From assembly GCA_003158855.1 (NCBI GenBank), contig PMLJ01000030.1, positions 1-64,000 of the forward strand: a stretch of DNA of 64,000 nt. Direction: 5' to 3'. The notes below the pieces were generated by a model that worked only from the letters and a program-made list of their open reading frames with translations, did no database searches and was not told the origin of the DNA. The stretch's first letter is position 1. Each line of letters opens with the position of its first letter. The position numbers and the translations under genes are program-made. Below, piece by piece: positions 37,258 to 45,584 of the stretch. The DNA is from Acidimicrobiaceae bacterium (GTDB lineage Bacteria > Actinomycetota > Acidimicrobiia > Acidimicrobiales > RAAP-2).

Positions 37258-38042
37258 GCCCTGGTCCTCGCTTCGAGGTTGCCGGAGCCCGACAGGATAG
37301 TCGCAAGCCCGTGCGCGACGTGCCGAAGCTCCCGAATGAGACTCGGTGCGGGAGCGGCCGGGCCTGAGTCGGCATCCGTGTGGACCACAGCCTTCGTCGG
37401 GGTACTGACCGACAACGCCATCGGCGGGCGCCCTTCGGCGGGCACGGCGACAGCGTATTCGACACCCCCGTTGGCCTGCGCCATCCGTGCCCAACCCTGC
37501 GTCCTGATGAGAGCCAGGTTCTCTTCCAGCCGGTCGAAGTGGGTGCGGGTCAACGGAATAGCGCTCCTGTCCGCGGGGCTCAGACCGGCCAGGAGAACGC
37601 GTCCGGCGGCCGAATCGACTAACGACAGAGTCAGCCCGGGTCCGCCTGCGGGGGCGTTCGGACCCTGGCGCGCCACCTCTTGAACGTGTAGCGTGCTTTG
37701 CCCGCTGAAGACGAAGACCCGCACAACCATCCCTGAATCGGTCGTCAGCCGGGTCAGGAGGGGAAGCGTTCCCAGGCCGATCACATCATGCGTGGGCGCG
37801 AGAATGCCGAGTTCCCAGATTGTGGCGCCGATGCTGTACAGGCCGGCCGTGTTCCGTTCGACGGCCACGATGCCTTCCAGGCTGTTGAGCAGGCGGAAGG
37901 TTGTGGCGACGGGCAGACCGCTGGGGCGCGAGATCTGCGAAAGGGTCATTCGCCGATGGGTGATATCGAAAGCCATCAGCACAGCGAAGACCCGCTCGGT
38001 AACCGACTTCCCGGGTGTCCCCGTTCCGGATATCGCCATCAT
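37254..38042 (-). CDS. IclR-family regulator B
   Basis: A 262-residue IclR regulator, first gene of a two-gene unit. The helix-turn-helix segment is RRMTLSQISRPSGLPVATTFRLLNSLEG. The C-terminal domain contains DSAAGRVLLAGLSPADR and NGGVEYAVAVPAEGRPP, more divergent than regulator A. Start: tandem ATGATG at 38042/38039 behind GCGGGAGAG. Its promoter faces the carboxylase operon across 206 bp that hold two palindromes. The pair may form a heteromeric or hierarchical switch. Confidence 0.86.
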   Translation of the reverse strand: MMAISGTGTPGKSVTERVFAVLMAFDITHRRMTLSQISRPSGLPVATTFRLLNSLEGIVAVERNTAGLYSIGATIWELGILAPTHDVIGLGTLPLLTRLTTDSGMVVRVFVFSGQSTLHVQEVARQGPNAPAGGPGLTLSLVDSAAGRVLLAGLSPADRSAIPLTRTHFDRLEENLALIRTQGWARMAQANGGVEYAVAVPAEGRPPMALSVSTPTKAVVHTDADSGPAAPAPSLIRELRHVAHGLATILSGSGNLEARTRA

Positions 38043-38055
38043 CTCTCCCGCTTTC

Positions 38056-38068
38056 ATAACGTTGTTAT
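38056..38068. promoter_or_regulatory. Small palindrome upstream of IclR regulator B
   Basis: ATAAC-GTT-GTTAT, a perfect 5-3-5 palindrome 14 bp upstream of the regulator B start codon. Its position suggests an operator for autoregulation, but its short length makes chance occurrence possible. Confidence 0.4.
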
Positions 38069-38126
38069 TACACCCTAAATTGCTTTGCGCCGAATGGAAA
38101 CCCAACTCTCAATACCGCGGAACCCT

Positions 38127-38155
38127 TTGACTTTTCGGGGCTCGCTCAGTATTCT
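38127..38155 (+). promoter_or_regulatory. Predicted promoter of the carboxylase operon
   Basis: TTGACT at 38127-38132 and TATTCT at 38150-38155 are separated by 17 bp, a good sigma-70-type promoter. The predicted start point near 38162 lies about 87 bp upstream of the first gene of the operon. The -10 box and start point are inside the 33-bp palindrome. Confidence 0.65.
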
Positions 38156-38179
38156 TTTCATTGAATGAAAAGAATACTG
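38147..38179. promoter_or_regulatory. 33-bp perfect palindrome overlapping the operon promoter (likely IclR operator)
   Basis: CAGTATTCTTTTCATT, one central G, then AATGAAAAGAATACTG: two 16-bp arms that are exact reverse complements. It covers the -10 box and its centre coincides with the predicted transcription start. No T run follows, so it does not look like a terminator. IclR proteins bind palindromes at such positions, and two iclR genes are adjacent. Confidence 0.8.
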
Positions 38180-38248
38180 GCGTACCGTGACGCGGATGCT
38201 TACAATTGAGGCGATCCCACGGTCCCCCGTGAACGCAAAGGAGCAGTC

Positions 38249-40135
38249 ATGACTACTACGGACAATGCACGAGACGGCGTCCCGATCTCCACGCCGCTGC
38301 CTCAGGCTCCGGAACTGCGCAGTTTCCCCGATCCATACGATCTCGAGACCCCCGCCGGCGCCGAAGGGTGGGAAGAGATGTACGCCTACCACAACCGGTT
38401 CCTTGAGAGCCGCCGGGCGGAAGACTCCGCCAAGACCTGGTTCCGGAATTCGCTGCACTACCCGGAGGTCTCGTACCCCTTCGACCAGGTGACAATCGAC
38501 GGCGCCTTCACCGGCACCGGCGTCACCAACACCCGCATTTTCGCCCTGCCTCCTGCCAAGGGCCTCGACGTGCGGGTTATCAATGGGTACACATACATGA
38601 GCGCCATTCCGAGCCCTGACCAGGAAGAGCAGGCCCGCCGCGCAGTCGAGTTCAGCAAACGCGCCGGCTACTACTTCCAGAATTGGGATGCCCTCTACGG
38701 GGAGTGGGAAACACGCGTCACCGTCGCTATTCGCGGCGTGCACGACCTCGAGGTTCCCCCGCTCTCTGAATTCGAGCCGATTGAACGCGTCCTGGAAGAC
38801 CGGGGCCCCTCGCAGGGCAACCAGCTGCTCGCCTCCTACCACCGCCTACTGGAATACATCGATCAGATTTGGACCCTGCACTCCGAGTTCCTGAACCTGG
38901 GTTACACGGCGTACCTGCAATTCCTCACCCTGTGCAAGGAGCACTTCCCCGAGATCGATGACCAGACGATCTCGCGCATGGTCAGCGGAGTCGACGTGTT
39001 GCTCTTCCGCCCAGACGACGAGTTGCGTGCGCTGGCCCGCAAGGCGGAGGAACTCGGCGTCGGCGACATCGTGCGCGCCGCGTCCACCGAGGCCGACCTG
39101 AACAGCGGCCTGGGCGAAACCGACGCAGGCCGCGAATGGCTCGCCGCACTGGAGGAGAGCAAGGACCCGTGGTTCTACTTCTCTTACGGCTCGGGAATGT
39201 ACCACTCCCACCGCAGCTGGATCGACGATCTGTCCCTGCCGATCCAGGCGATCGGCGACTACATCGCACGCCTGCGCACCGGCGACGAGCTGAGCCGGCC
39301 GATCAAGAAGCTCCAGACGGAGCGCGACGAACTCGTCGCCCACTACCGCTCATTGCTTGACGACGAGGACGTCAGTGCTTTCGATGAAGCGCTCGGGTTG
39401 TCCCGTACCGTGTTCCCCTACGTGGAAAACCACAACTTCTACGTGGAGCACTGGTTTCTCACCAACTTTTGGAACAAGGCCCGCGAGTTCAGCCGGCTGT
39501 TGCAGAAGTGGGGTTTCTGGGACGATGTCGAGGACATTTTCTTCCTGCGTCGGGCTGAGGTCGAAGAGGCGATCGTGGACCTTCAGATGGCTTGGGCTGC
39601 CGGCGGAAAAGCACAGGGCGGGCACTACTGGCCAGGGATCATTGCCCGCCGCAAGGAGATTTATTCGACACTGACTGAGTGGTCCCCGCCCCCGGCACTC
39701 GGGCCGGTACCCGACGAGATCAATGAACCGCTCACCATCATGCTCTGGGGAATCACCCCAGAGACCGTCGAGCGCTGGCTGGCAGCCCAGAACGGCGACA
39801 GCAGCAACAACACCCTGACCGGATTCGCTGGTTCCCCCGGAATCGCTGAAGGTCCCGCCCGCGTGGTGCTGCGACCGGATCAACTGGACACCGTGCAGGA
39901 AGGTGAGATCCTCGTCGCACCGGTCACCAGCCCGAGCTGGACGCCCGTCTTCGGCCGCATCCGGGGAGCGGTCAGCGACATCGGCGGCATCATGTGCCAC
40001 GCGGCCATCGTTTCCCGTGAGTATGGCCTACCTGCCGTGGTTGGAACGGGTTTCGGCACTTCCACGATCAAGACCGGTCAGATGATCCGGGTCGACGGCA
40101 ACGCCGGCACTGTGACCATCCTCGACGGAATCTGA
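38249..40135 (+). CDS. PEP-synthase-like phosphotransferase, swivelling-His subunit (phenylphosphate synthase 70-kDa-like)
   Basis: This 628-residue protein has a C-terminal PEP-utilising 'swivelling' domain: GFAGSPGIAEGPARVV, then IGGIMCHAAIVSREYG, with His584 as the residue that would carry phosphate. The first ~500 residues lack the ATP-grasp and TIM-barrel domains of full PEP synthase and match the mobile-subunit pattern. The size (about 70 kDa) and the separate ATP-grasp partner downstream copy phenylphosphate synthase (PpsA + PpsB), where phosphate is moved from ATP via His to phenol. Here the acceptor is unknown; the operon context suggests an enolisable ketone (inference). ATG follows AAGGAG. 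Confidence 0.85.
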   Translation: MTTTDNARDGVPISTPLPQAPELRSFPDPYDLETPAGAEGWEEMYAYHNRFLESRRAEDSAKTWFRNSLHYPEVSYPFDQVTIDGAFTGTGVTNTRIFALPPAKGLDVRVINGYTYMSAIPSPDQEEQARRAVEFSKRAGYYFQNWDALYGEWETRVTVAIRGVHDLEVPPLSEFEPIERVLEDRGPSQGNQLLASYHRLLEYIDQIWTLHSEFLNLGYTAYLQFLTLCKEHFPEIDDQTISRMVSGVDVLLFRPDDELRALARKAEELGVGDIVRAASTEADLNSGLGETDAGREWLAALEESKDPWFYFSYGSGMYHSHRSWIDDLSLPIQAIGDYIARLRTGDELSRPIKKLQTERDELVAHYRSLLDDEDVSAFDEALGLSRTVFPYVENHNFYVEHWFLTNFWNKAREFSRLLQKWGFWDDVEDIFFLRRAEVEEAIVDLQMAWAAGGKAQGGHYWPGIIARRKEIYSTLTEWSPPPALGPVPDEINEPLTIMLWGITPETVERWLAAQNGDSSNNTLTGFAGSPGIAEGPARVVLRPDQLDTVQEGEILVAPVTSPSWTPVFGRIRGAVSDIGGIMCHAAIVSREYGLPAVVGTGFGTSTIKTGQMIRVDGNAGTVTILDGI

Positions 40136-40151
40136 TCCAGGGACAAACGCC

Positions 40152-41255
40152 GTGGCTAACTACACCAAGAAATTCGAGGAGTTGTCCTCGGGCGACCGCG
40201 CACTGGTGGGTGGCAAGTGCGCGAGTCTCGGGGAGATGGTGCAGGCCGGTCTCCCCGTGCCGGCCGGTTTCGCCGTCACAGTGGATGCGTATGAGGACTT
40301 CCGCGACACCGGTGACCTGCGCCAGCGGCTGCTCGGCATCGTCATGGGTGCCGACGCCTCGAGCAACGCCGGATTGCAGCGGGCGCACGACGAAGCGGTC
40401 GCGCTGATCCTGGGACGTAACCTGGCGTCCGCCATCGAGCAGCAGATCCGCGAGGCTTATCTCGAGCTCTCCCGGGAGACGGCTCTGCGCCGCGGAGCAG
40501 GAGATGCGGACCGGATTCCGGTCGCGGTTCGCTCTTCCTCCACCGATGAGGACGGCGACGCCGCCAGCTTCGCGGGCCAGCAGGAAACGTACCTGTGGGT
40601 CGTCGGCGCTGACGAGGTGATCGCGAAGGTGCGCGAATGCTGGGCCAGCCTGTACACCCCGCAGGCCATCGCCTACCGCTCGGGCATGAGCGCGACGGAT
40701 GCTGCGGAGGCGTCCAAGATCTCGGTGGCCGTGCAGTTGATGGCCCACGCTGACGTCGCGGGCGTCACCTTCACGGTCAGCCCCCGCACCGGTGACCGCT
40801 CCCTCATTGCCATCAATGCCAGCTGGGGTCTCGGCCAGGCCGTGGTCTCGGGTGAAGTGACGCCGGACGAATACTGGCTGAGCAAGATCGGCCCGGCTGT
40901 CACCAGCAGCCGAATCGCCTCGAAGGCCCACGAGTATGTGCCGGATCCGAGCGGCGTCGGGGTGGTCTTCCGCGATGTCGAGGAGTCACGCCGCGAGATC
41001 CCCTGCCTGACCGAGGCGGAGCTCGTGCAGCTGGCCGAGATCGGACTCCAGGTCGAGAGGCACTACGGCTCTCCCCAGGACATCGAATGGGCGCTGGAGC
41101 ACAACGTCGACGGCACCTCCCAGGTGATGCTGCTTCAAGCCCGACCGGAAACCAACTGGAAAAAGCGCAAAGAAGAGAAGGGTAAGAACACGTCGTCGGC
41201 CACCGCCGGCCTGCTCGGATTCCTCTCACAGGCCACGAAGGGAAACGACAAGTGA
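40152..41255 (+). CDS. PEP-synthase-like ATP-grasp subunit (phenylphosphate synthase 40-kDa-like)
   Basis: A 367-residue protein equal to the N-terminal ATP-binding domain of PEP synthase/PPDK: LVGGKCASLGEMVQAGLPVPAGFAV at the start, then VAVRSSSTDEDGDAASFAGQQ, INASWGLGQAVVSGEVTPDEY and the C-terminal DIEWALEHN with LLQARPET. All are nucleotide-binding motifs of the family. It has no His domain of its own, so it must work with the preceding subunit, 16 bp upstream. GTG start at 40152. The C-terminus adds a short Lys-rich tail (WKKRKEEKGK). It ends in a GTGA overlap with the biotin carrier gene. Confidence 0.88.
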   Translation: MANYTKKFEELSSGDRALVGGKCASLGEMVQAGLPVPAGFAVTVDAYEDFRDTGDLRQRLLGIVMGADASSNAGLQRAHDEAVALILGRNLASAIEQQIREAYLELSRETALRRGAGDADRIPVAVRSSSTDEDGDAASFAGQQETYLWVVGADEVIAKVRECWASLYTPQAIAYRSGMSATDAAEASKISVAVQLMAHADVAGVTFTVSPRTGDRSLIAINASWGLGQAVVSGEVTPDEYWLSKIGPAVTSSRIASKAHEYVPDPSGVGVVFRDVEESRREIPCLTEAELVQLAEIGLQVERHYGSPQDIEWALEHNVDGTSQVMLLQARPETNWKKRKEEKGKNTSSATAGLLGFLSQATKGNDK

Positions 41256-41719
41256 CCGACAACACCACACCCAGTTGGCAGCACCTCCTCGACTTGGTGA
41301 CCCAACTGGACTCGGGGTCGTATGACTCGGCATTCGTTGCCTATGGCAATATCTCGGTGCAGCTGTCCCGCTCCGGGGCTCTTGCCGCTCCGGTGGCGAC
41401 CGCTCCCGCTCCCGCTCCCGCTCCCGCTCCCGCGAGTACATCCCCTGCAGCGACGTCGCCGGAGCCGTCCGAAACGATCATCCCCTCGCCCATGATCGGT
41501 GTCTTCTACCGCTGCCCCTCTCCGGGTGCGCCCCCGTTCGTCGAACTCGGGGCGCGCGTCGAACCCGACACGACAGTCGGCATCGTCGAGGTCATGAAGT
41601 TGATGAACCCGGTGACCGCCGGAGTGGACGGCACGCTCACGAGTTTTCTGGTGAAAGACAACGAGCAGGTCGAGTACGGCCAGGCCCTCGCCGTCGTCTC
41701 CGAAGTCGGCACGCCATGA
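41252..41719 (+). CDS. Biotin carboxyl carrier subunit (BCCP)
   Basis: A 155-residue carrier. The biotinyl domain is C-terminal, with the biotin-accepting Lys116 in VEVMKLMNPV. It begins with a helical segment (residues 1-40) followed by an Ala-Pro linker encoded by a short DNA repeat. The organisation resembles AccB of acetyl-CoA carboxylase, but the context (no accA/accD nearby, and a pyruvate-carboxylase-type transferase two genes on) shows it belongs to a different carboxylase. GTG start overlaps the preceding stop; its stop overlaps the next ATG. Confidence 0.9.
   Translation: MTDNTTPSWQHLLDLVTQLDSGSYDSAFVAYGNISVQLSRSGALAAPVATAPAPAPAPAPASTSPAATSPEPSETIIPSPMIGVFYRCPSPGAPPFVELGARVEPDTTVGIVEVMKLMNPVTAGVDGTLTSFLVKDNEQVEYGQALAVVSEVGTP
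41401..41432 (+). repeat. CGCTCC tandem repeat encoding the Ala-Pro linker
   Basis: Five consecutive copies of the 6-mer CGCTCC, plus a partial copy, inside the biotin carrier gene. In frame this encodes an alternating Ala-Pro linker between the N-terminal helix and the biotinyl domain. Because the unit is 6 bp, length changes would keep the frame and merely lengthen or shorten the linker. Confidence 0.8.
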
Positions 41720-43116
41720 TCGAGGTGGGCAACGGGAACTCGGATGCCGCACCCGTCGTTCTGGTGGCCAACCGGGGCGAAATCGCGGTGCGAATCATCG
41801 CTGCGGCGCGGCGCATCGGGGCCAGTCCCGTTCTGGCCGCCAGCGCAGCCGACTCGGATTCCCCGGCCGCCCGACTCGCCGACCGCGTCATCGTGATCGG
41901 TCCTGCACAGGCTGGCCAGTCATACCTGCGCCCCGAACTGATCGCGACCGCCGCGCTGCAGGCCGGGGCAGCCGTGGTGCACCCGGGCTACGGTTTCCTA
42001 AGCGAGCAGCCCGAGTTGGCCGAACTGCTCGAGCGGGAGAACATCGCCTTCGCAGGTCCTCGACCGGAGACGCTGCGAGCCGTCGGAGACAAGAGCAGCG
42101 CACGCAAAGTTGCAGTGGCGGCCGGGGTGCCCGTTGCCCCCGCCGTCGAAATCGACGATGTCGAAGCCGCAGCGGGCCTCGGCGAATCCATCGGTTACCC
42201 GCTGCTGATCAAAGCAGTCTTCGGGGGCGGCGGGCGCGGCATCCGTCTGGTGAAAGACGCCGGGGAACTGGCCCGGTTGGCCCCTCAGGCGGCGGCTGAA
42301 GCCCAGGCGGCCTTCGGCAACGGCGCCCTGTATCTCGAACGTTTTTATCCGGCTGCCCGGCACGTGGAGGTGCAGGTGTTCGGCGACGGCGAGGGCCGGG
42401 CACAGATCTTCGGCGACCGGGACTGCTCTGTGCAGCGGCGGCACCAGAAACTCATCGAGGAGTGCCCCGCGCCCGGGCTCTCCGCAGCGACCCGAGCCGT
42501 GCTGCACGATGCATCGCGTGCCCTCGTGCAGGCGCTTGCCTACCGCGGCGCTGGCACGGTGGAGTTCCTCGTGGACACCGAATCAGAGGCTGTGGTGTTC
42601 CTGGAGGTCAACGCCCGCATCCAGGTCGAACATCCCGTCACCGAGGAGGCCTATGGCATCGACCTGGTGGCCGCCCAACTGCGCCTGGCACTCGGTTGGG
42701 ACCCCGAACTTCCGGACGTCCCTCCCGTCCCTCCCGCCACGGTCATCGAACTGAGGATCAACGCCGAAGATCCGGAGAACGATTTCCGGCCCAGCCCAGG
42801 CACGATCAGCCAGGTGCGGTGGCCGACCGGGCCCGGCATCCGCGTGGACACCCAGCTCGAAAGCGGCTACCGCTTCCCCCCGTTCTACGACAGCCTGATG
42901 GCAAAACTCATCGTGCGCGCCCACAGCCGGGACGCCGCAGTAGCGGCGGCCCGGTCAGCGGCCGAAACGGTCGTGATCGACGGGGTGACTACCACTCTTC
43001 CGCTGCACGAGTTCGTACTCTCCCACCCTGATTTCATTCGAGGCGGCGTCACCACCTCGTGGTTCGGCCCCACCTGGGAAAATCGAAGCGAACAACGGAT
43101 GGAGTCCGTTCGATGA
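41716..43116 (+). CDS. Biotin carboxylase subunit
   Basis: A 466-residue ATP-grasp enzyme that carboxylates biotin with bicarbonate and ATP. Motifs are VLVANRGEIAVRIIAAARRIG, HPGYGFLSE, the ATP-grasp loop KAVFGGGGRGIRLV, RDCSVQRRHQKLIEE and FLEVNARIQVEHPVTEE (family consensus EMNxRLQVEH). Length is typical of a stand-alone AccC-type subunit. ATG at 41716 overlaps the carrier stop, and its own stop overlaps the start of the transferase gene. The gene pair carrier-biotin carboxylase is complete and apparently functional. Confidence 0.93.
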   Translation: MIEVGNGNSDAAPVVLVANRGEIAVRIIAAARRIGASPVLAASAADSDSPAARLADRVIVIGPAQAGQSYLRPELIATAALQAGAAVVHPGYGFLSEQPELAELLERENIAFAGPRPETLRAVGDKSSARKVAVAAGVPVAPAVEIDDVEAAAGLGESIGYPLLIKAVFGGGGRGIRLVKDAGELARLAPQAAAEAQAAFGNGALYLERFYPAARHVEVQVFGDGEGRAQIFGDRDCSVQRRHQKLIEECPAPGLSAATRAVLHDASRALVQALAYRGAGTVEFLVDTESEAVVFLEVNARIQVEHPVTEEAYGIDLVAAQLRLALGWDPELPDVPPVPPATVIELRINAEDPENDFRPSPGTISQVRWPTGPGIRVDTQLESGYRFPPFYDSLMAKLIVRAHSRDAAVAAARSAAETVVIDGVTTTLPLHEFVLSHPDFIRGGVTTSWFGPTWENRSEQRMESVR

Positions 43117-44651
43117 CCCTTCAGCGCCAGCCGATCCGCCTGGTCGACACCAGCCTGCGCGACGGCAACCAGAGCCTGTGGGGTGCCACCGGGCTGACCA
43201 CCGGCATGGTGGAGGCGGTCGGCCCCCATCTGGACCGGGTGGGCTACGAAGCGATCGACTTCACCAGCTCCACAAACCTTTCTGTGGGCGTGAAGTGGCA
43301 CAAGGAGAATCCGTGGGAACGAATCTCACGGATGCGCGACGTCATGCCGAACACCCCGCTCTCCGCTATCACCACCGGAATGCGCTTCATGTCCTGGGAG
43401 AAGGCCGCTGAGCCGGTCATTCGCATGGCATTGCGGCTGATGGCCAGCCACGGACTGCGCCGGCTGCAGATCATCGAACCCATGAACGACCTCGACGCTC
43501 TGCTCCGAGTTGCCCAGTGGTCCAAGGAGGAGGGCTTCGAGACCGTCGTGGCAGCGGTCACCTTCACCGAAAGCCCCGTGCACACTGACGCCCGCTACAG
43601 CCACAACATCGCCGCCTACGCCGCCAGCGAGTATGTCGATTCCGTCTATCTCAAAGACCCGGGCGGCCTGCTCACGGCCGAGCGCACCCGTCAGTTGATT
43701 CCCGGTGTTCGAACGGCCGCGGGCAGCAAGACCCTGGAACTGCACAGCCACACCACGACAGGCGCGGCATCCCACCTCTACCTGATCGCCGCTGAACTCG
43801 GCGTCGATGTGCTGCATACGGGACTCGGTCCGCTGTCCAACGGCACGGCCCAGCCCAGCCTCGAGAACCTCCTGACGAACTTGGATGCCCTGGGCATTCC
43901 GGTCCAGGCCGACCGCGACGCTGCAGCCGCTGCAGCCGACGTTCTGTACTCCATCGCCAGGTCACAGGGTCTGCCGGCCGGGGTGCCCACCGAATACAAC
44001 CTGAGTTCCCACGTGCATCAGGTCCCGGGCGGCATGATGGGCACCCTCAGACGCCAGCTCAGCGAGCTTCGCATGCTGGACAAATTGCCCGCCGTGATCG
44101 AGGAGTCGGGTCGCGTACGCGCCGACCTCGGATATCCGATCATGGTCACGCCCTTCAGCCAGTTCGTCGGCAGCCAGGCGCTGATGAACGTGCTGGCCGC
44201 CACGAGCGGCCAGGAGCGTTACAGCCGGATTCCGGACGAGGTCGTGCGGTTCGTCCTCGGCCACTTCGGCACTCCGGAAGGCGAGATCGCGCCGGAGGTG
44301 CTGGACAAGATCTCCCGCCTGCCCCGCGCGAGGGAACTCGCCGAGCCTCCGGTCGAGAAGTCTCTGGAGCAACTCCACGAAGAGTACTCGGCGCGGCTCG
44401 GCCGCCCACTGGCCGAGGAAGAGCTCCTGCTGCGCATCGTCCTTGCCGAGGATCTCGTCGACACCATGCTCGCCGCCGGGCCGGCGCCGCGCTGGTCCGC
44501 AGGCGGAGTGGTCCGAACCGGGAAAGCGGTGGCTTCGATCCCTGAATTCATCCGGGCGGCCCACGAGCTCCCGAACTGGAAATACCTTGCCGTGAACTTC
44601 GGGACCGAAAAAGTGGAGCTGCACCGAACCGTGAACGAAGGAACGTCGTGA
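43113..44651 (+). CDS. Biotin-dependent carboxyltransferase, pyruvate carboxylase/OadA-type with altered active-site motifs
   Basis: A 512-residue TIM-barrel transferase. It keeps the fold's landmarks in changed form: VDTSLRDGNQSLW (pyruvate carboxylase has TTLRDAHQSL), the carbamylatable Lys181 in YLKDPGGLL (MKDMAGLL), metal His211/His213 in LHSHTTTG (HTHDTxG), then LGPLSNGTAQPSLE and HQVPGGMMGTL (PGGQYTNL). The metal and Lys residues are conserved, the acceptor-site residues are not, so a substrate other than pyruvate/oxaloacetate is likely. It has no C-terminal biotinyl domain. ATG at 43113 overlaps the biotin carboxylase stop. The upstream M at 43059 lies inside that gene. Confidence 0.85.
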   Translation: MTLQRQPIRLVDTSLRDGNQSLWGATGLTTGMVEAVGPHLDRVGYEAIDFTSSTNLSVGVKWHKENPWERISRMRDVMPNTPLSAITTGMRFMSWEKAAEPVIRMALRLMASHGLRRLQIIEPMNDLDALLRVAQWSKEEGFETVVAAVTFTESPVHTDARYSHNIAAYAASEYVDSVYLKDPGGLLTAERTRQLIPGVRTAAGSKTLELHSHTTTGAASHLYLIAAELGVDVLHTGLGPLSNGTAQPSLENLLTNLDALGIPVQADRDAAAAAADVLYSIARSQGLPAGVPTEYNLSSHVHQVPGGMMGTLRRQLSELRMLDKLPAVIEESGRVRADLGYPIMVTPFSQFVGSQALMNVLAATSGQERYSRIPDEVVRFVLGHFGTPEGEIAPEVLDKISRLPRARELAEPPVEKSLEQLHEEYSARLGRPLAEEELLLRIVLAEDLVDTMLAAGPAPRWSAGGVVRTGKAVASIPEFIRAAHELPNWKYLAVNFGTEKVELHRTVNEGTS

Positions 44652-45538
44652 ATCCGGAAGAACTGACAAGAAGACTCGCGACTGTTCGGGGGGTCATGTT
44701 CGATATCGACGGATGCCTGATCCTCTCCGACGGACCGAGTGGGCTGGGCGGGAGCGTTCTCCCCGGTGCGCGCGAGGCGATCGACCTGGTCAGGAACAGC
44801 GGGCGCAGCTTGGCCGTCTTCACCAACGGCTCTGGGCATGCACCCCACCAGATCGCCGATTCCCTGCGCGGATTGGGCCTGGACATCCGCGACCACGAGG
44901 TGCTCACCCCGGCCGTCGTCGCCGCCGAGACGATGCAGGCGCTTTACCAGCAGCAACCGCTCCTGGTCTTCGGCGGAATCGGAATGCATTATGACTTCCA
45001 GAAGCGCGGGCTCAACGTTGTCGACCTGGACCGCGCCGTGGCCGGCGAACCTACGAATGCCGTCGCTGTCGTGATTGGCTGGGACACCGACTTTGGCCGG
45101 GACAAACTCCAGGTCGCCGCCGAGGCAGTTCTGGCCGGCGCGGAAATTTACTGCACCTCTGATGCCCCGTCATTCGCCTCTGAGCACCGCCTCAACGTGG
45201 GGGTTTCGGGTTTCATCGCAGCCGGGCTCTCCCACGTCACGAGGCGCCCTTACCGGGTGTTGGGCAAGCCGTCAGCAGAAGCGATGGAGATCCTGGTGCA
45301 GAGGCTCGGGGTTTCCGCAGAGCAGGTGTTGATCATCGGCGACGACCTGATCCTGGAATGCTCCATGGCCCGCGCGAGCGGCGCCCTCGGATTCCTGGTC
45401 ACGACCGGAACGAACTCGGCTGCCGACGCCGAATCCGCGCCTGCTGACCGGAAGCCGGATGTGGTGGTCGACAGCATGACCGAATTTGTCGAGCTTCTTT
45501 CGCTGGTTTCCGAGCCCTCCGTACCCCGTGCCGTATAG
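44648..45538 (+). CDS. HAD superfamily IIA phosphatase (NagD-like)
   Basis: A 296-residue HAD hydrolase of the NagD/PGP group. Motif I MFDIDGCLILSD has the nucleophile Asp19 and Asp21; motif II is VFTNGSG; motif III Lys is in RVLGKPSAEAMEIL; motif IV is IIGDDLILE. The cap domain lies between motifs II and III. GTG at 44648 overlaps the transferase stop by four bases. Its place in a phosphorylation/carboxylation operon suggests that it removes phosphate from a pathway intermediate or a dead-end side product (inference). Confidence 0.86.
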   Translation: MNPEELTRRLATVRGVMFDIDGCLILSDGPSGLGGSVLPGAREAIDLVRNSGRSLAVFTNGSGHAPHQIADSLRGLGLDIRDHEVLTPAVVAAETMQALYQQQPLLVFGGIGMHYDFQKRGLNVVDLDRAVAGEPTNAVAVVIGWDTDFGRDKLQVAAEAVLAGAEIYCTSDAPSFASEHRLNVGVSGFIAAGLSHVTRRPYRVLGKPSAEAMEILVQRLGVSAEQVLIIGDDLILECSMARASGALGFLVTTGTNSAADAESAPADRKPDVVVDSMTEFVELLSLVSEPSVPRAV

Positions 45539-45584
45539 CCCGACCCACGCCATGCCAACAGAATCCGCACAGGAAAGGACACAG

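Noticed and set aside
38147-38179. Palindrome read as a transcription terminator
   Set aside because: It is AT-rich without a trailing T run and lies on a good promoter upstream of a gene, so an operator fits better.
41401-41432. Short tandem repeat as a CRISPR or regulatory array
   Set aside because: It is an in-frame 6-bp repeat encoding an Ala-Pro linker in the biotin carrier.
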